Positions 29,206 to 36,607 of a DNA stretch of 64,000 nucleotides are shown here, in pieces. The notes below the pieces were generated by a model that did not search any database, had not been told where the DNA came from, and was given only the letters and a program-made list of their open reading frames with translations. Position numbers and translations under genes: made by a program. This DNA is from Streptosporangium becharense (GTDB lineage: Bacteria; Actinomycetota; Actinomycetes; Streptosporangiales; Streptosporangiaceae): NCBI RefSeq assembly GCF_014204985.1, contig NZ_JACHMP010000001.1, positions 4,278,001 through 4,342,000 on the forward strand, given 5' to 3'. The stretch's first letter is position 1; each line of letters opens with the position of its first letter.

Positions 29206-29655
29206 CCCTCTCGTGCTGCCACGGGAGCCGCGTGACGGGCCTGATCCACGCTTCGATATGCCGAGTACGGCGATATGCGTCAGCGCATTCGCCCGCATTT
29301 ATTGACTGGGCTTGTCAATTAAGGTGACGAGAAACTTCACAAAGGAGTCGGGCGGGGTGCCGGGGGCTCTTCGGAAGGTATGCGACCCCACTTGGGGGTT
29401 AATCGTGAATGCCCTGCTTTGGATTTCTGTGGAACGGCCTTTAGGAAACATCGCCTCAGGTGGGAGGGCATGAGCGGGGGTAGTGGCGGTGTTGTGCCCG
29501 GCTTTACCAATGTCACGTTCAGCGGCTTTTTGGAACAATGAGTTAAAGCCTGTATAAGGAGTGCCGTATTGGGTGATTTGCCCCCTTCTGAGTGCTACTG
29601 TCGGGATTGGTAAGTGCACGAGAGCTCACAAGCGGAGCTCAGCGAGGGGGGAACC

Positions 29656-29787
29656 ATGACTTTCACCAAGCTCTTCCCGACCGGCCGTGACTGGGGCTGG
29701 GGCTGGGGCGGCGGCTGCGGCTGGCGACGCCGGTGGCGTCGTGGATGCGGATGCGGCGGCGGTTGGGGCCGGAGGTGGTGGTGGTAG
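29656..29787 (+). CDS. Trp/Gly/Arg/Cys-rich small peptide, candidate exported or modified peptide
   Basis: 43 codons from ATG 29656, with GAGGGGG at good spacing. The first 12 residues (MTFTKLFPTGRD) look like a short leader; the rest is extreme in composition: nine Trp, 13 Gly, eight Arg and three Cys overall, with WGWGWGGGCGW, then Arg/Trp and GCGCGGG stretches and a WWW end. The stop overlaps the start region of an ABC exporter gene by seven bases, which implies coupled translation, and a terminator hairpin follows at once. No modification enzyme is adjacent. I recognise no family. It could be a ribosomal peptide precursor, bacteriocin-like peptide or a leader peptide regulating the exporter. 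A chance open frame is possible. Confidence 0.55.
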   Translation: MTFTKLFPTGRDWGWGWGGGCGWRRRWRRGCGCGGGWGRRWWW

Positions 29788-31613
29788 CACCGCCCGATGA
29801 GAGCCGACGGGTCAACCGTCGGCTCTCCTTCTCTTCGCCCCTCCCGCCGGACGGCGCGAGGGGTACGACGCGTACGCCTCCCGCGGCGCCGCGGGTCTCC
29901 GTCCGCAGGACCTTCCGGGAGTTCTGGCCCGACACCCGCGGTGTCCGCCGGTTCCTCGTGATCGGTGCCGTGCTGGCGATCGTGGCGGCCGTCTGCGAGG
30001 TCCTCTCGATCGCGCTGTTCGGATACATCACCGACGAGGTGCTCAGCAACCAGGACCTGGGGGCGTTCTGGACGCCCGCGGTGCTCTGGCTGGGCCTCAC
30101 CGTCGTGGCGGGCGCGGTCTCCTTCGCCGGCTCCTACGCCACGGCGGTGGGCGGGGAGCGCTTCCTGCTGCGGTTGCGGGGCAGGGTCTTCGAACACCTG
30201 CAGACCCTCACCCCCGACTTCTTCGACAACCGCCGGCTGGGCGACCTGATGGCCCGGCTCACCGACGACATCGAGGCCATCGAGGAACTGGTCGGTTCCG
30301 GTCTGGTCAAGCTCTTCACCACGGTCGCCAGCGTCGTCTTCTTCGCCGGGGCCGCCTTCTACATCCGGTGGGACCTCGCGCTGGTCACGTTCACCCTGAT
30401 CCCCGCCTTCCTGCTGGTGTCCAAGGTCTTCGCGGCACGGTTCCGGACCGCCGCCGCCCGGGAGCGGTCCAGCAACGGCTCCATGAACAGCGTCATCGAG
30501 GAGAGCCTGTCCAACCAGTCCCTCGTCCAGGCGTACAACCGGCAGCGGACCGAGGCCGAGCGGCTGCACGCCGAGGGACGCACCTGGCTGCGGGCCAACC
30601 TCGCCCAGGCGTGGCTGGCGTCGCTGTACGGGCCGGTCGTCCAGGTCATCGAGACCGTCTGCCTGCTCGTCATCCTCGGAGTCGGCGCGTGGGAGATCGT
30701 CTCCGGCCGCCTCACCATCGGCGGGCTGCTCGCCTTCGCCGCCTACCTCGCCTACCTCTACCCCGCCGTGCAGAGCCTCGGGCAGATCGCGCTCACCGTC
30801 TCCGAGGCGGCGGCGGGCTCTGACCGCGTCATCGAGGTGCTCCGGACCAGGCCCGCGGTGACCGACCGCGAGGCGCCCGCTCGGCCGGCGGCACGAAGCC
30901 GCGGCCGGATCGAGTTCCAGGCGGTGGACTTCACCTATCCCCGCAGGCACCGGCCCACGCTCAGGAACCTGTCGTTCGTCGCCGAACCGGGGGAGCTGGT
31001 CGTGTGCACCGGCCCCAGCGGCGCGGGCAAGTCGACCATCGCCAAGCTCCTGCTCCGCTTCTACGACCCCTCCGTCGGCCGCATCCTCCTGGACGGCGTC
31101 GACATCCGGGAACTGCCGAGGGAGTCGCTGCGGGACGACGTCACCATCCTTCAGCAGGAGAACCTGCTGTTCTCCGGCACCGTCCGCGACAACATCGCCT
31201 ACGGCCGTCCCGACGCGAGCATGGACGACATCGTCCGGGCGGCCGTCCTGGCGGACGTGCACGACTTCATCGGCACGCTGCCGCACGGGTACGACACCCC
31301 CGTCGGGCAACGCGGCCGCTTGATGTCCGGCGGGCAGCGACAACGGCTCGCCATCGCCCGCGCGATCCTGCGTGACGCGCCCGTGCTCGTCCTCGACGAG
31401 CCGATGACCGGCCTCGACGCGCTCACCGCGGCCCGGATCATGGAGCCGCTCAACCGGCTGATGGCCGGCCGCACGACGATCCTGATAACCCATGACCTGC
31501 GCTTCATCCCCGAGACGGCACGCCAGATCGTCCTCGAACCCGTCCGGCGCCGGACCAGCCGGGTGAGAATCCGGTCCGCCGGGCGCCGCGACGCCGTGAC
31601 GCGTCCGGTGTGA
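29781..31613 (+). CDS. ABC exporter, fused membrane and ATPase domains
   Basis: About 610 residues if started at GTG 29781, the only candidate with a well-placed GGAGG (29771-29775). An N-terminal Pro/Arg-rich stretch precedes six predicted membrane helices (first: FLVIGAVLAIVAAVCEVL) and the ATPase: Walker A GPSGAGKST (about residue 410), Q-loop QQENLLFSG, signature LMSGGQRQR, Walker B VLVLDEP, and H-loop ITHDL. All catalytic residues are present, so it should work as a homodimeric type IV exporter. There is no peptidase C39 domain. Translational overlap with the Trp-rich peptide gene suggests that peptide as substrate or sensor; lipids or drugs remain possible. Confidence 0.92.
   Translation: MVAPPDESRRVNRRLSFSSPLPPDGARGTTRTPPAAPRVSVRRTFREFWPDTRGVRRFLVIGAVLAIVAAVCEVLSIALFGYITDEVLSNQDLGAFWTPAVLWLGLTVVAGAVSFAGSYATAVGGERFLLRLRGRVFEHLQTLTPDFFDNRRLGDLMARLTDDIEAIEELVGSGLVKLFTTVASVVFFAGAAFYIRWDLALVTFTLIPAFLLVSKVFAARFRTAAARERSSNGSMNSVIEESLSNQSLVQAYNRQRTEAERLHAEGRTWLRANLAQAWLASLYGPVVQVIETVCLLVILGVGAWEIVSGRLTIGGLLAFAAYLAYLYPAVQSLGQIALTVSEAAAGSDRVIEVLRTRPAVTDREAPARPAARSRGRIEFQAVDFTYPRRHRPTLRNLSFVAEPGELVVCTGPSGAGKSTIAKLLLRFYDPSVGRILLDGVDIRELPRESLRDDVTILQQENLLFSGTVRDNIAYGRPDASMDDIVRAAVLADVHDFIGTLPHGYDTPVGQRGRLMSGGQRQRLAIARAILRDAPVLVLDEPMTGLDALTAARIMEPLNRLMAGRTTILITHDLRFIPETARQIVLEPVRRRTSRVRIRSAGRRDAVTRPV
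29799..29836 (+). terminator. Terminator-like hairpin between peptide and exporter
   Basis: A perfect 12-bp stem (GAGAGCCGACGG and complement at 29816-29827) with five-base loop, then CTTCTCTTCG. It begins 12 bases beyond the peptide stop and lies inside the first codons of the exporter gene, so it may lower exporter transcription relative to the peptide. Confidence 0.65.
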
Positions 31614-31675
31614 CGCTCCCGGTGTGACGCTCCCGGTGTGACCGGTGTGACGCCTTCGATGTGACACGCCCGGCG
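31605..31675. repeat. 14-bp tandem repeats at the exporter stop codon
   Basis: CCGGTGTGACGCTC at 31605 and 31619, then a partial copy at 31633 and degenerate GTGTGACGC-like units. The exporter's TGA stop is inside the first copy. Confidence 0.8.
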
Positions 31676-31746
31676 TGAGGCGCCCGGTGCCGGGCCGCGC
31701 CGGGCCCGGTCGTACGCTGGCCGGGCACTCCAACGAAGGGAAGACC

Positions 31747-32040
31747 ATGTTCCGGCATGTCGTGCTGTTCACCTGGGCTCAGGAGGCCACCGAGGAGCAG
31801 AAGGCGAAGATCGCCGAGGAGCTCCGCAGGCTGCCCGGCGTCATCTCGGAGATCCGCGCCTACACCGTCGGCGCCGACGCGGGCGTCAACCCCGGCAACC
31901 ACCAGTTCGCCGTGGTCGCCGACTTCGACGATGTCGACGACTACCTCGTCTACCGCGACCACCCGGCCCACCAGGCGGTGATCGCCGAGCACATCAAGCC
32001 GGTCCTCGCCTCCCGGGCGGCGGCCCAGTTCGAGGTCTAG
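31747..32040 (+). CDS. Dabb-family stress-responsive alpha/beta-barrel protein
   Basis: 97 residues from ATG 31747, with GAAGGGAAG upstream. The sequence begins MFRHVVLFTW and contains LPGVISEIRAYTVGAD, FDDVDDYLVYRDHPAH and a final HIKPVL, which is the full Dabb (dimeric ferredoxin-like) fold with the conserved His residues. Members act as small dimers, some with cyclase or heme-degrading activity, but most are uncharacterised. The gene is separated from the ABC exporter by a repeat array. Confidence 0.92.
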   Translation: MFRHVVLFTWAQEATEEQKAKIAEELRRLPGVISEIRAYTVGADAGVNPGNHQFAVVADFDDVDDYLVYRDHPAHQAVIAEHIKPVLASRAAAQFEV

Positions 32041-32056
32041 GGCAGGCGGCGGACGC

Positions 32057-32281
32057 CTACGCGTCCGGAGGGCGGTTCTCCCGGTGCATCAGGCGACCCT
32101 CAGAGGTGCTGCCGCGCCGGGGGGCCAGCACGACGCTCAGCACGACCCCCACGCCCCCGACGATCATCAGGATCAGGCCGATCACGTCGATGTGGACGTC
32201 CGGCCCGAGGACGTCGGGTTCGATGGCGAAGCGAAGGATGGCGCCGATCGTGAGAAAGAAGATGCTGACCCCGACACCCAT
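32057..32281 (-). CDS. Small membrane protein, DUF6458-like
   Basis: 74 residues from ATG 32281, with GGAGGG five bases upstream. Two hydrophobic segments (VSIFFLTIGAILRFAIE and DVIGLILMIVGGVGVVLSVV) are joined by a short polar link, and a basic tail follows. The MGVGVSIFFLTIGAIL start is typical of a small actinobacterial membrane family of unknown function. It lies directly downstream of the PurA-like gene on the same strand. Confidence 0.85.
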   Translation of the reverse strand: MGVGVSIFFLTIGAILRFAIEPDVLGPDVHIDVIGLILMIVGGVGVVLSVVLAPRRGSTSEGRLMHRENRPPDA

Positions 32282-32333
32282 CGGTCCCTCCGGGCAGAGC
32301 TGACGGCGAGGCAAAGAGAACGTCCGCGAACGG

Positions 32334-33560
32334 TCATACCCGTTCGGACGCGATCTCACCGTCGAGAACCGTCTTGTCCGCCGCGGTGGGCCCGGACGAC
32401 CCCAGCCACACCCTGACGCCGAGGGCCTCGGCCACCGCCTGCGGCCAGTCGGTGATCCCGTCGGTGTAACGGGGACACGCGTCCGACAGCCGGGCGGTCA
32501 GCCGGGTCTGGCGGTCCAGGTCTCCGGCCGGGCCGACCGGAAGCTCGCCGATGTCGTACGAGACGCACATCCGCGACACCGGCGCGTCCAGGTGGGTCAG
32601 CGCCAGCCCGTCGGCCCCGCCGGCCGCGGCCAGCGCGTAGCGGTGGGCCACCGCGTCGAAGTGGCCGGTGCGGAAGGGGCCCTGCCAGGGGCCGGTTCCG
32701 TTGTGCGGCTCGGGCAGCGCGAGCCCGGCGTCCTCGGTGACCAGCGGCCCGGGGCCGTGCCGCGGGGTGTAGGTCCGCAGCACCCCCAGCCGCACGGCCG
32801 CCGCCCCGTCCAGCAGCTCCAGCGCGTTGGCGAAGGTCGTGGTGCTCCAGGTGGTGTGGGGGTGGAAGCCGTGCCACTCGTCGAGCAGCACGCCCTGTGC
32901 CCCCTCGAAGACGACCGGTCCACGGCGCAGCAGCGCGGCGGTGAACGAGGAGCCGACCAGTCTCACCCGCTCCGCGAACGCCCGGTAGGCCGCCACGCAG
33001 TCTTCGACGGGCGGCCCGGCCGCCGCTCCCAGTGCCTCGCGGAGCGCGCGCAGCTTACGGGTGAGCACGGCCGGGGTCGCGCAGTCGCCGGCGACCGGGG
33101 CCAGGCCCGGATGCTCCAGGGCGTAGGCCATGGTCTCGCCGATGCCCATCCCGCACGACCCGTGCCTGTCCTCGCCGCGCGCGACCTCCCTGGCCCGCCC
33201 GGCCGCCACGTGGTACGGCGTGGCGAGCAGCGCGTCCCGGTCGACGGTGAGCAGCTCGAAGGGGTCGGGGACGCCCAGCCCGGCCAGGTGGGCGGCCTCC
33301 CCGGCCAGGGAGAGCGGGTCCACGATCATGAACCTGGACAGGTGGGTGGGCACGCCGTGGAACGTGCCCGCCCCGAACTGGGCGAACGTGTGGTGCCGCC
33401 CGTCGGGCAGGACGACGTTGTGCGCGGCCTGCCCGCCCCCGTTGAACCGGACGACGGCCCGGACCGGTTCCCGGGAGCCCCGGGAGCAGAGCCAGTCGAC
33501 GACGGTTCCCTTCCCCGCGTCGCCGTACCCGAGGTCGGCCACGATCACGTGCTCACGCAT
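32334..33560 (-). CDS. Divergent adenylosuccinate synthetase-like (PurA-like) protein
   Basis: 408 residues from ATG 33560 (AGGTGG upstream), shorter than PurA (about 427-430). The P-loop is GYGDAGKGT (PurA has GDEGKGK: Asp14 kept, next Glu replaced by Ala), catalytic His47 is kept in GGGQAAHNV, and VVFEGAQGVLLDEWHGFHPH is family-typical. But the Arg-rich aspartate loop is replaced by GTGPWQGPFRTGHFD, the guanine-recognition TKLD is THLD, and the end reads GSSGPTAADKT instead of GPxRxxTI. So it is a paralogue that may use a different nucleotide or acceptor, not the housekeeping PurA. It closes a NUDIX / J-domain-kinase / vWA cassette. Confidence 0.82.
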   Translation of the reverse strand: MREHVIVADLGYGDAGKGTVVDWLCSRGSREPVRAVVRFNGGGQAAHNVVLPDGRHHTFAQFGAGTFHGVPTHLSRFMIVDPLSLAGEAAHLAGLGVPDPFELLTVDRDALLATPYHVAAGRAREVARGEDRHGSCGMGIGETMAYALEHPGLAPVAGDCATPAVLTRKLRALREALGAAAGPPVEDCVAAYRAFAERVRLVGSSFTAALLRRGPVVFEGAQGVLLDEWHGFHPHTTWSTTTFANALELLDGAAAVRLGVLRTYTPRHGPGPLVTEDAGLALPEPHNGTGPWQGPFRTGHFDAVAHRYALAAAGGADGLALTHLDAPVSRMCVSYDIGELPVGPAGDLDRQTRLTARLSDACPRYTDGITDWPQAVAEALGVRVWLGSSGPTAADKTVLDGEIASERV

Positions 33561-33611
33561 ACGACCACCTGTCCACCACTGTCGTCTCCTGCCGTCCGTC
33601 TCCGGGAGCCA

Positions 33612-33680
33612 TGCCGTCTCCGAGCCTCGCCCGCCGTCTCCGGAGGCCCGCCGTCTCCGAGCCCCGCCGTCTCCGGAGGC
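33612..33680. repeat. ~18-bp tandem repeats between vWA and PurA-like genes
   Basis: Four degenerate units with CCGCCGTCTCCGGAGGCC or CCGTCTCCGAGCC, alternating. Confidence 0.75.
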
Positions 33681-33712
33681 CCGCCCGCCGTTCGTCTCCG
33701 GGCGGGCGGGCT
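33678..33712 (-). terminator. Hairpin after the vWA gene
   Basis: GCCCGCCCG pairs with CGGGCGGGC just beyond the vWA stop; it may reduce read-through into the PurA-like gene. Confidence 0.55.
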
Positions 33713-33714
33713 CC

Positions 33715-34671
33715 TCAGAGCCGGATCACTCCGCTGTCGCCGCCGAGGTCGAGGCCGTCGGCCACCACGAGCGCACCCCGGTCGAGCCTGGCCAGGGCCT
33801 TGCCCACGGCGGCCCCGGCGTCGGAGCCGAGTTCGTCGAGGTCGTCCAGCCCCTCGCGCAGGTCGATGGCGTCCTCGCCGAGTCCGACGGTGAGCGCGAT
33901 GGTCTCGCAGACCGCGTTCAGGTCGTCGAGCTCCAGCACGTTCTGACCGAGCAGCCTCCGCCAGGCCGCCAGTACCTGGCCGTCCCCGGCGTGGCTCGCC
34001 CCGGCGGGAAGGATGTAGTAGACGTCGTACATCCGGGTCAGCTCGGCGACGATCTCCTCGGTGGGGATGTCCTGATCGAGCCGGTCGCCGATCACCTCGC
34101 GCACCTCGCGGCGCTTGACCCGCGGGTAGGGCAGCTCGTCGCCGATGATGAACAGGTAGCCTCGGCGACCCCGCTTCTCGAAGCAGTCGATCGAGGTGTG
34201 CCGGGCCATGAAGTACATCGCCAGCTCGTACGACTCGGTCTTCTGGCCGCCGCCCCCGCCCTCCAACAGGATCTTGCCCAGGTGCTCGTCCATCCGGTTG
34301 TCCGACTCGTACTGGCCGATCTGCAACGGGGCCCGGTCGCAGGTGGCGTCGCCGATCGCGCCGAAGAGGATCTGCGGGTCGGTGGCGTAGCCCTTGCGCA
34401 GCAGCAGCCCGAGCAGGTCGGGCAGCTTGGTCTGGAGGGTCCGGGGCACCCCTCCCATCGAGCCGGTCACGTCGAACAGCACGGCGACGGCGAGGGAGTC
34501 GGGGTGCTCGTCGGAGTCGCGGCTCTCGCGGGCCGCCACGCCGCGCGGGTCGAGGTCGTCGTGCACGGTGCGTGCGCCGCTGTCGCTGTAGGAGAAGGCG
34601 CTGGCGCCGCTGGCCTTGCGGTAGCTCGCGGCGGCGGCGTAGACGTCGGTGGACCAGATTCCGCTTCCCAC
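33715..34671 (-). CDS. von Willebrand factor A (vWA) domain protein
   Basis: 318 residues from GTG 34671 with GAGGAG upstream. A MIDAS-type metal site starts AVAVLFDVTGSMGG (D-x-T-G-S), with later GAIGDAT and the Asp in FIIGDELPY. The domain occupies about residues 60-250 and a helical acidic tail follows. Cytosolic, no signal. vWA proteins act in protein-complex assembly, often with AAA ATPases, kinases or Ter proteins. The gene follows the J-domain/kinase-like gene by 38 bases on the same strand, suggesting a direct functional link. Confidence 0.9.
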   Translation of the reverse strand: MGSGIWSTDVYAAAASYRKASGASAFSYSDSGARTVHDDLDPRGVAARESRDSDEHPDSLAVAVLFDVTGSMGGVPRTLQTKLPDLLGLLLRKGYATDPQILFGAIGDATCDRAPLQIGQYESDNRMDEHLGKILLEGGGGGQKTESYELAMYFMARHTSIDCFEKRGRRGYLFIIGDELPYPRVKRREVREVIGDRLDQDIPTEEIVAELTRMYDVYYILPAGASHAGDGQVLAAWRRLLGQNVLELDDLNAVCETIALTVGLGEDAIDLREGLDDLDELGSDAGAAVGKALARLDRGALVVADGLDLGGDSGVIRL

Positions 34672-34709
34672 GGGGATCTCCTCGGATTAGGGGTGGGACG
34701 TTCTCGGGG

Positions 34710-35681
34710 TCAGAGATGCAGGGGCCGGTATTTCCGCGGCCCGTATTCGTCGTCGAGCAGCTCGTCCAGCTCGGCGAGGAGAGACCAGGCGTCGCCCGGC
34801 GGGGCCAGCAGGCTGCCGCGGACGAAACGGCGGATCGGGCCGGGCGGGTGCCCGCCCATCAGGGCGGCCACGCACCGGGTGGCGAGACGGATGTCGGTGG
34901 CCGGGGTCGCCGCTCTCCTGGCGAGGACCTCCGGCGGGTAGTCGCCCTGGTGCCTGGCCACCAGGGCGGTGATCGGGGTGCCGACCGGCACCGACTGGCT
35001 CCAGTCGACGAGCACCAGACCGTGGTCGATCGGGTGGACGAGCACGTGGTGTCCGAAGACCGCCCCGTGCACGATCCCCGCCCGGTGCGCCGCGCCGATC
35101 GCCACGAGCAGCCGACGCCAGATCCACGCGACGTCCCTCGGGTCGAGCACCGGCCGGCGCCGGGAGATCTCCGCCAGGCTCAGGAACCCGTCCGGCACCC
35201 GGCTGATCACGTTGGCCCGCCGTTCGACCCCGGCCGACCGGTGCCGGAACGACTCCACCAGCCGGGGCACGTACGGCAGCAGCCGGGGGTCGCCGTCGCG
35301 TGCGATCGCGGTGAGCGCGTCGGCCTCGCGGCGCATGAGGTCGTTGTCCGTGTGGCTGCGCGGGATCTTCAGCAGCGTGTCGGCGCCGCTCTCGTAGAGC
35401 ACGGCCGTGGCGCCGCGCCGCAGGGCACGGCCGATCCGGTAGGTGCCCCGCCGGGTGGTGATCACCGTCTCGGGGGACCGCCTCTCTTCGGCGCCGCCGT
35501 GGGCCGCCCAGAGCGCCGCCAGCCGGGTGAACGCCGCCGCGGCCTCCGGGCCCGGCGCGAGATCGGGGTGGAGCAGCCGCGCCAGCCTCCGGTACGCCCG
35601 GCGCGGGGAGTCGTCCCCGAACAGGTCGGCGGGCGTGCGGGCGGCGGTCACCAGGGCGATCGCCTCGGCCGTGCTGGTCAC
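34710..35681 (-). CDS. J-domain / protein-kinase-like fusion, probable pseudokinase
   Basis: 323 residues from GTG 35681, with GGAGGAGG upstream and a four-base overlap with the NUDIX stop. Residues about 20-65 look like a J-domain (YRRLARLLHPDLAPGPEAA, with the HPD motif that stimulates DnaK). From about residue 75 a kinase fold follows: Gly-poor loop, candidate ATP Lys in LLKIP, Glu in MRREADAL, but the catalytic loop reads HGAVFGHHVLV, so the HRD Asp is replaced by Ala, and DFG is DWS. The pattern suggests a nucleotide-binding pseudokinase or atypical kinase that recruits Hsp70. Association with vWA and PurA-like genes is unusual. Confidence 0.82.
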   Translation of the reverse strand: MTSTAEAIALVTAARTPADLFGDDSPRRAYRRLARLLHPDLAPGPEAAAAFTRLAALWAAHGGAEERRSPETVITTRRGTYRIGRALRRGATAVLYESGADTLLKIPRSHTDNDLMRREADALTAIARDGDPRLLPYVPRLVESFRHRSAGVERRANVISRVPDGFLSLAEISRRRPVLDPRDVAWIWRRLLVAIGAAHRAGIVHGAVFGHHVLVHPIDHGLVLVDWSQSVPVGTPITALVARHQGDYPPEVLARRAATPATDIRLATRCVAALMGGHPPGPIRRFVRGSLLAPPGDAWSLLAELDELLDDEYGPRKYRPLHL

Positions 35682-36415
35682 CGGACCTCCTCCTCCCGCG
35701 CGGGTCGTAGCAGTGCGGGGTGGAGCAGCCGGGCGTCTCCGGCACGGTAGAGCTTGGCCCGGGGGCCGCCCCGGGCCCCGCCGGTCTCGGTGGTCTCGCC
35801 GGTGCTCTCCACGAACCCGGGGACCGACAGGACCTTGCGGTGGAAGTTGCCCGCGTGCAGCGGCACGCCCCAGACCGCCTCGTAGACCGAGCGCAACTCG
35901 GAGACGGTGAACGTCTCGCCGGTGAACGCGGTCGCCAGCGGGGTGTACTCCAGCTTGCTCCGTGCCCGCTCCAGGCCCTCGCCGAGGATGCGCGCGTGGT
36001 CGAAGGCGAGGTCGGGGAGCCGCTCGACCCGGTGCCAGGCGGCGTCCGCCGCGTCCGTGCCCGCCCGGGGGTCGGGCAGGCCGGGGGCGAAGGCCAGGTA
36101 GGAGACCGAAACGACCCGCATACGCGGATCGCGGCCGGGCGTGCCGTAGCTGGCGAGCTGTTCGATGTGGATCCGGCCGGGCAGCCCGGTCTCCTCGGCC
36201 AGCTCGCGCGCCGCCGCCTGCGGCAGGTCCTCCTCGGGCCGGATGAACCCGCCGGGCAGTGCCCACCGCCCCGCGTGGGGCTGTTCGCCCCGCCGGACGA
36301 GCAGGACGTGCAACGCACCTTCACGGATGGTGAGCGCCACCACGTCGACGGTCACCGCGACCGCCGGATAGGCCCGTGGGTCGTAACCCGTCAGGAACTC
36401 GGCTTCGTTCATCAT
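35678..36415 (-). CDS. NUDIX hydrolase with C-terminal winged helix, NrtR-like
   Basis: 245 residues from ATG 36415 (ATG 36412 fits AAGGA spacing better). The NUDIX box is complete (GGFIRPEEDLPQAAARELAE then ETGL), so hydrolysis of a nucleoside diphosphate derivative is expected. The C-terminal part (FTVSELRSVYEAVWGVPL then FHRKVLSV) is the winged-helix of NrtR regulators, which sense ADP-ribose and control NAD genes. The first gene of the cassette; a TTCTCA palindrome 22 bases upstream is a likely autoregulatory operator. Whether it is enzyme, regulator or both is not clear from sequence. Confidence 0.88.
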   Translation of the reverse strand: MMNEAEFLTGYDPRAYPAVAVTVDVVALTIREGALHVLLVRRGEQPHAGRWALPGGFIRPEEDLPQAAARELAEETGLPGRIHIEQLASYGTPGRDPRMRVVSVSYLAFAPGLPDPRAGTDAADAAWHRVERLPDLAFDHARILGEGLERARSKLEYTPLATAFTGETFTVSELRSVYEAVWGVPLHAGNFHRKVLSVPGFVESTGETTETGGARGGPRAKLYRAGDARLLHPALLRPAREEEVR

Positions 36416-36437
36416 GCGTCCTTCTCAGGTTGAGATG

Positions 36438-36452
36438 TTCTCAGTATGAGAA
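36438..36452. promoter_or_regulatory. Palindromic candidate operator upstream of the NUDIX regulator
   Basis: TTCTCA, three bases, TGAGAA: a perfect palindrome at promoter distance from the NUDIX start, with further GAGA/TCTC sequences beside it. Confidence 0.5.
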
Positions 36453-36607
36453 TGACTCGCGGCGGTGTCAAGTGCGGCGAGGTGCCTTCGTCTTCCCTGT
36501 TGTGATCTCGAGCTACGCAAGTATTCGCAATCCAGTCAAACTTCACACATCCCCGTGATGCGTCATTCCTTCCCTGCTTGTATTTCGAACGTATTACGTT
36601 AAGCTGT

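Larger units (their letters stand above)
29021..29655. other. Intergenic region before the Trp-rich peptide gene
   Basis: 635 bases. It holds a 37-bp duplication, a terminator-like hairpin (29117-29145), short repeats (29141-29205), then from about 29230 DNA clearly less GC-rich than the genome. In that part ATTGAC and GTCAAT form a six-bp inverted repeat at 29301-29319. A minus-strand open frame (29299-29619) has no recognisable features and is not called. Likely promoter and leader of the peptide gene. Confidence 0.5.

Noticed and set aside
29299..29619. 106-codon minus-strand frame before the Trp-rich peptide gene
   Set aside because: No ribosome site, no motif, and composition of non-coding DNA; more likely promoter region.
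29595..31772. 725-codon open frame opposite the ABC exporter
   Set aside because: Antisense shadow of a confidently identified gene.
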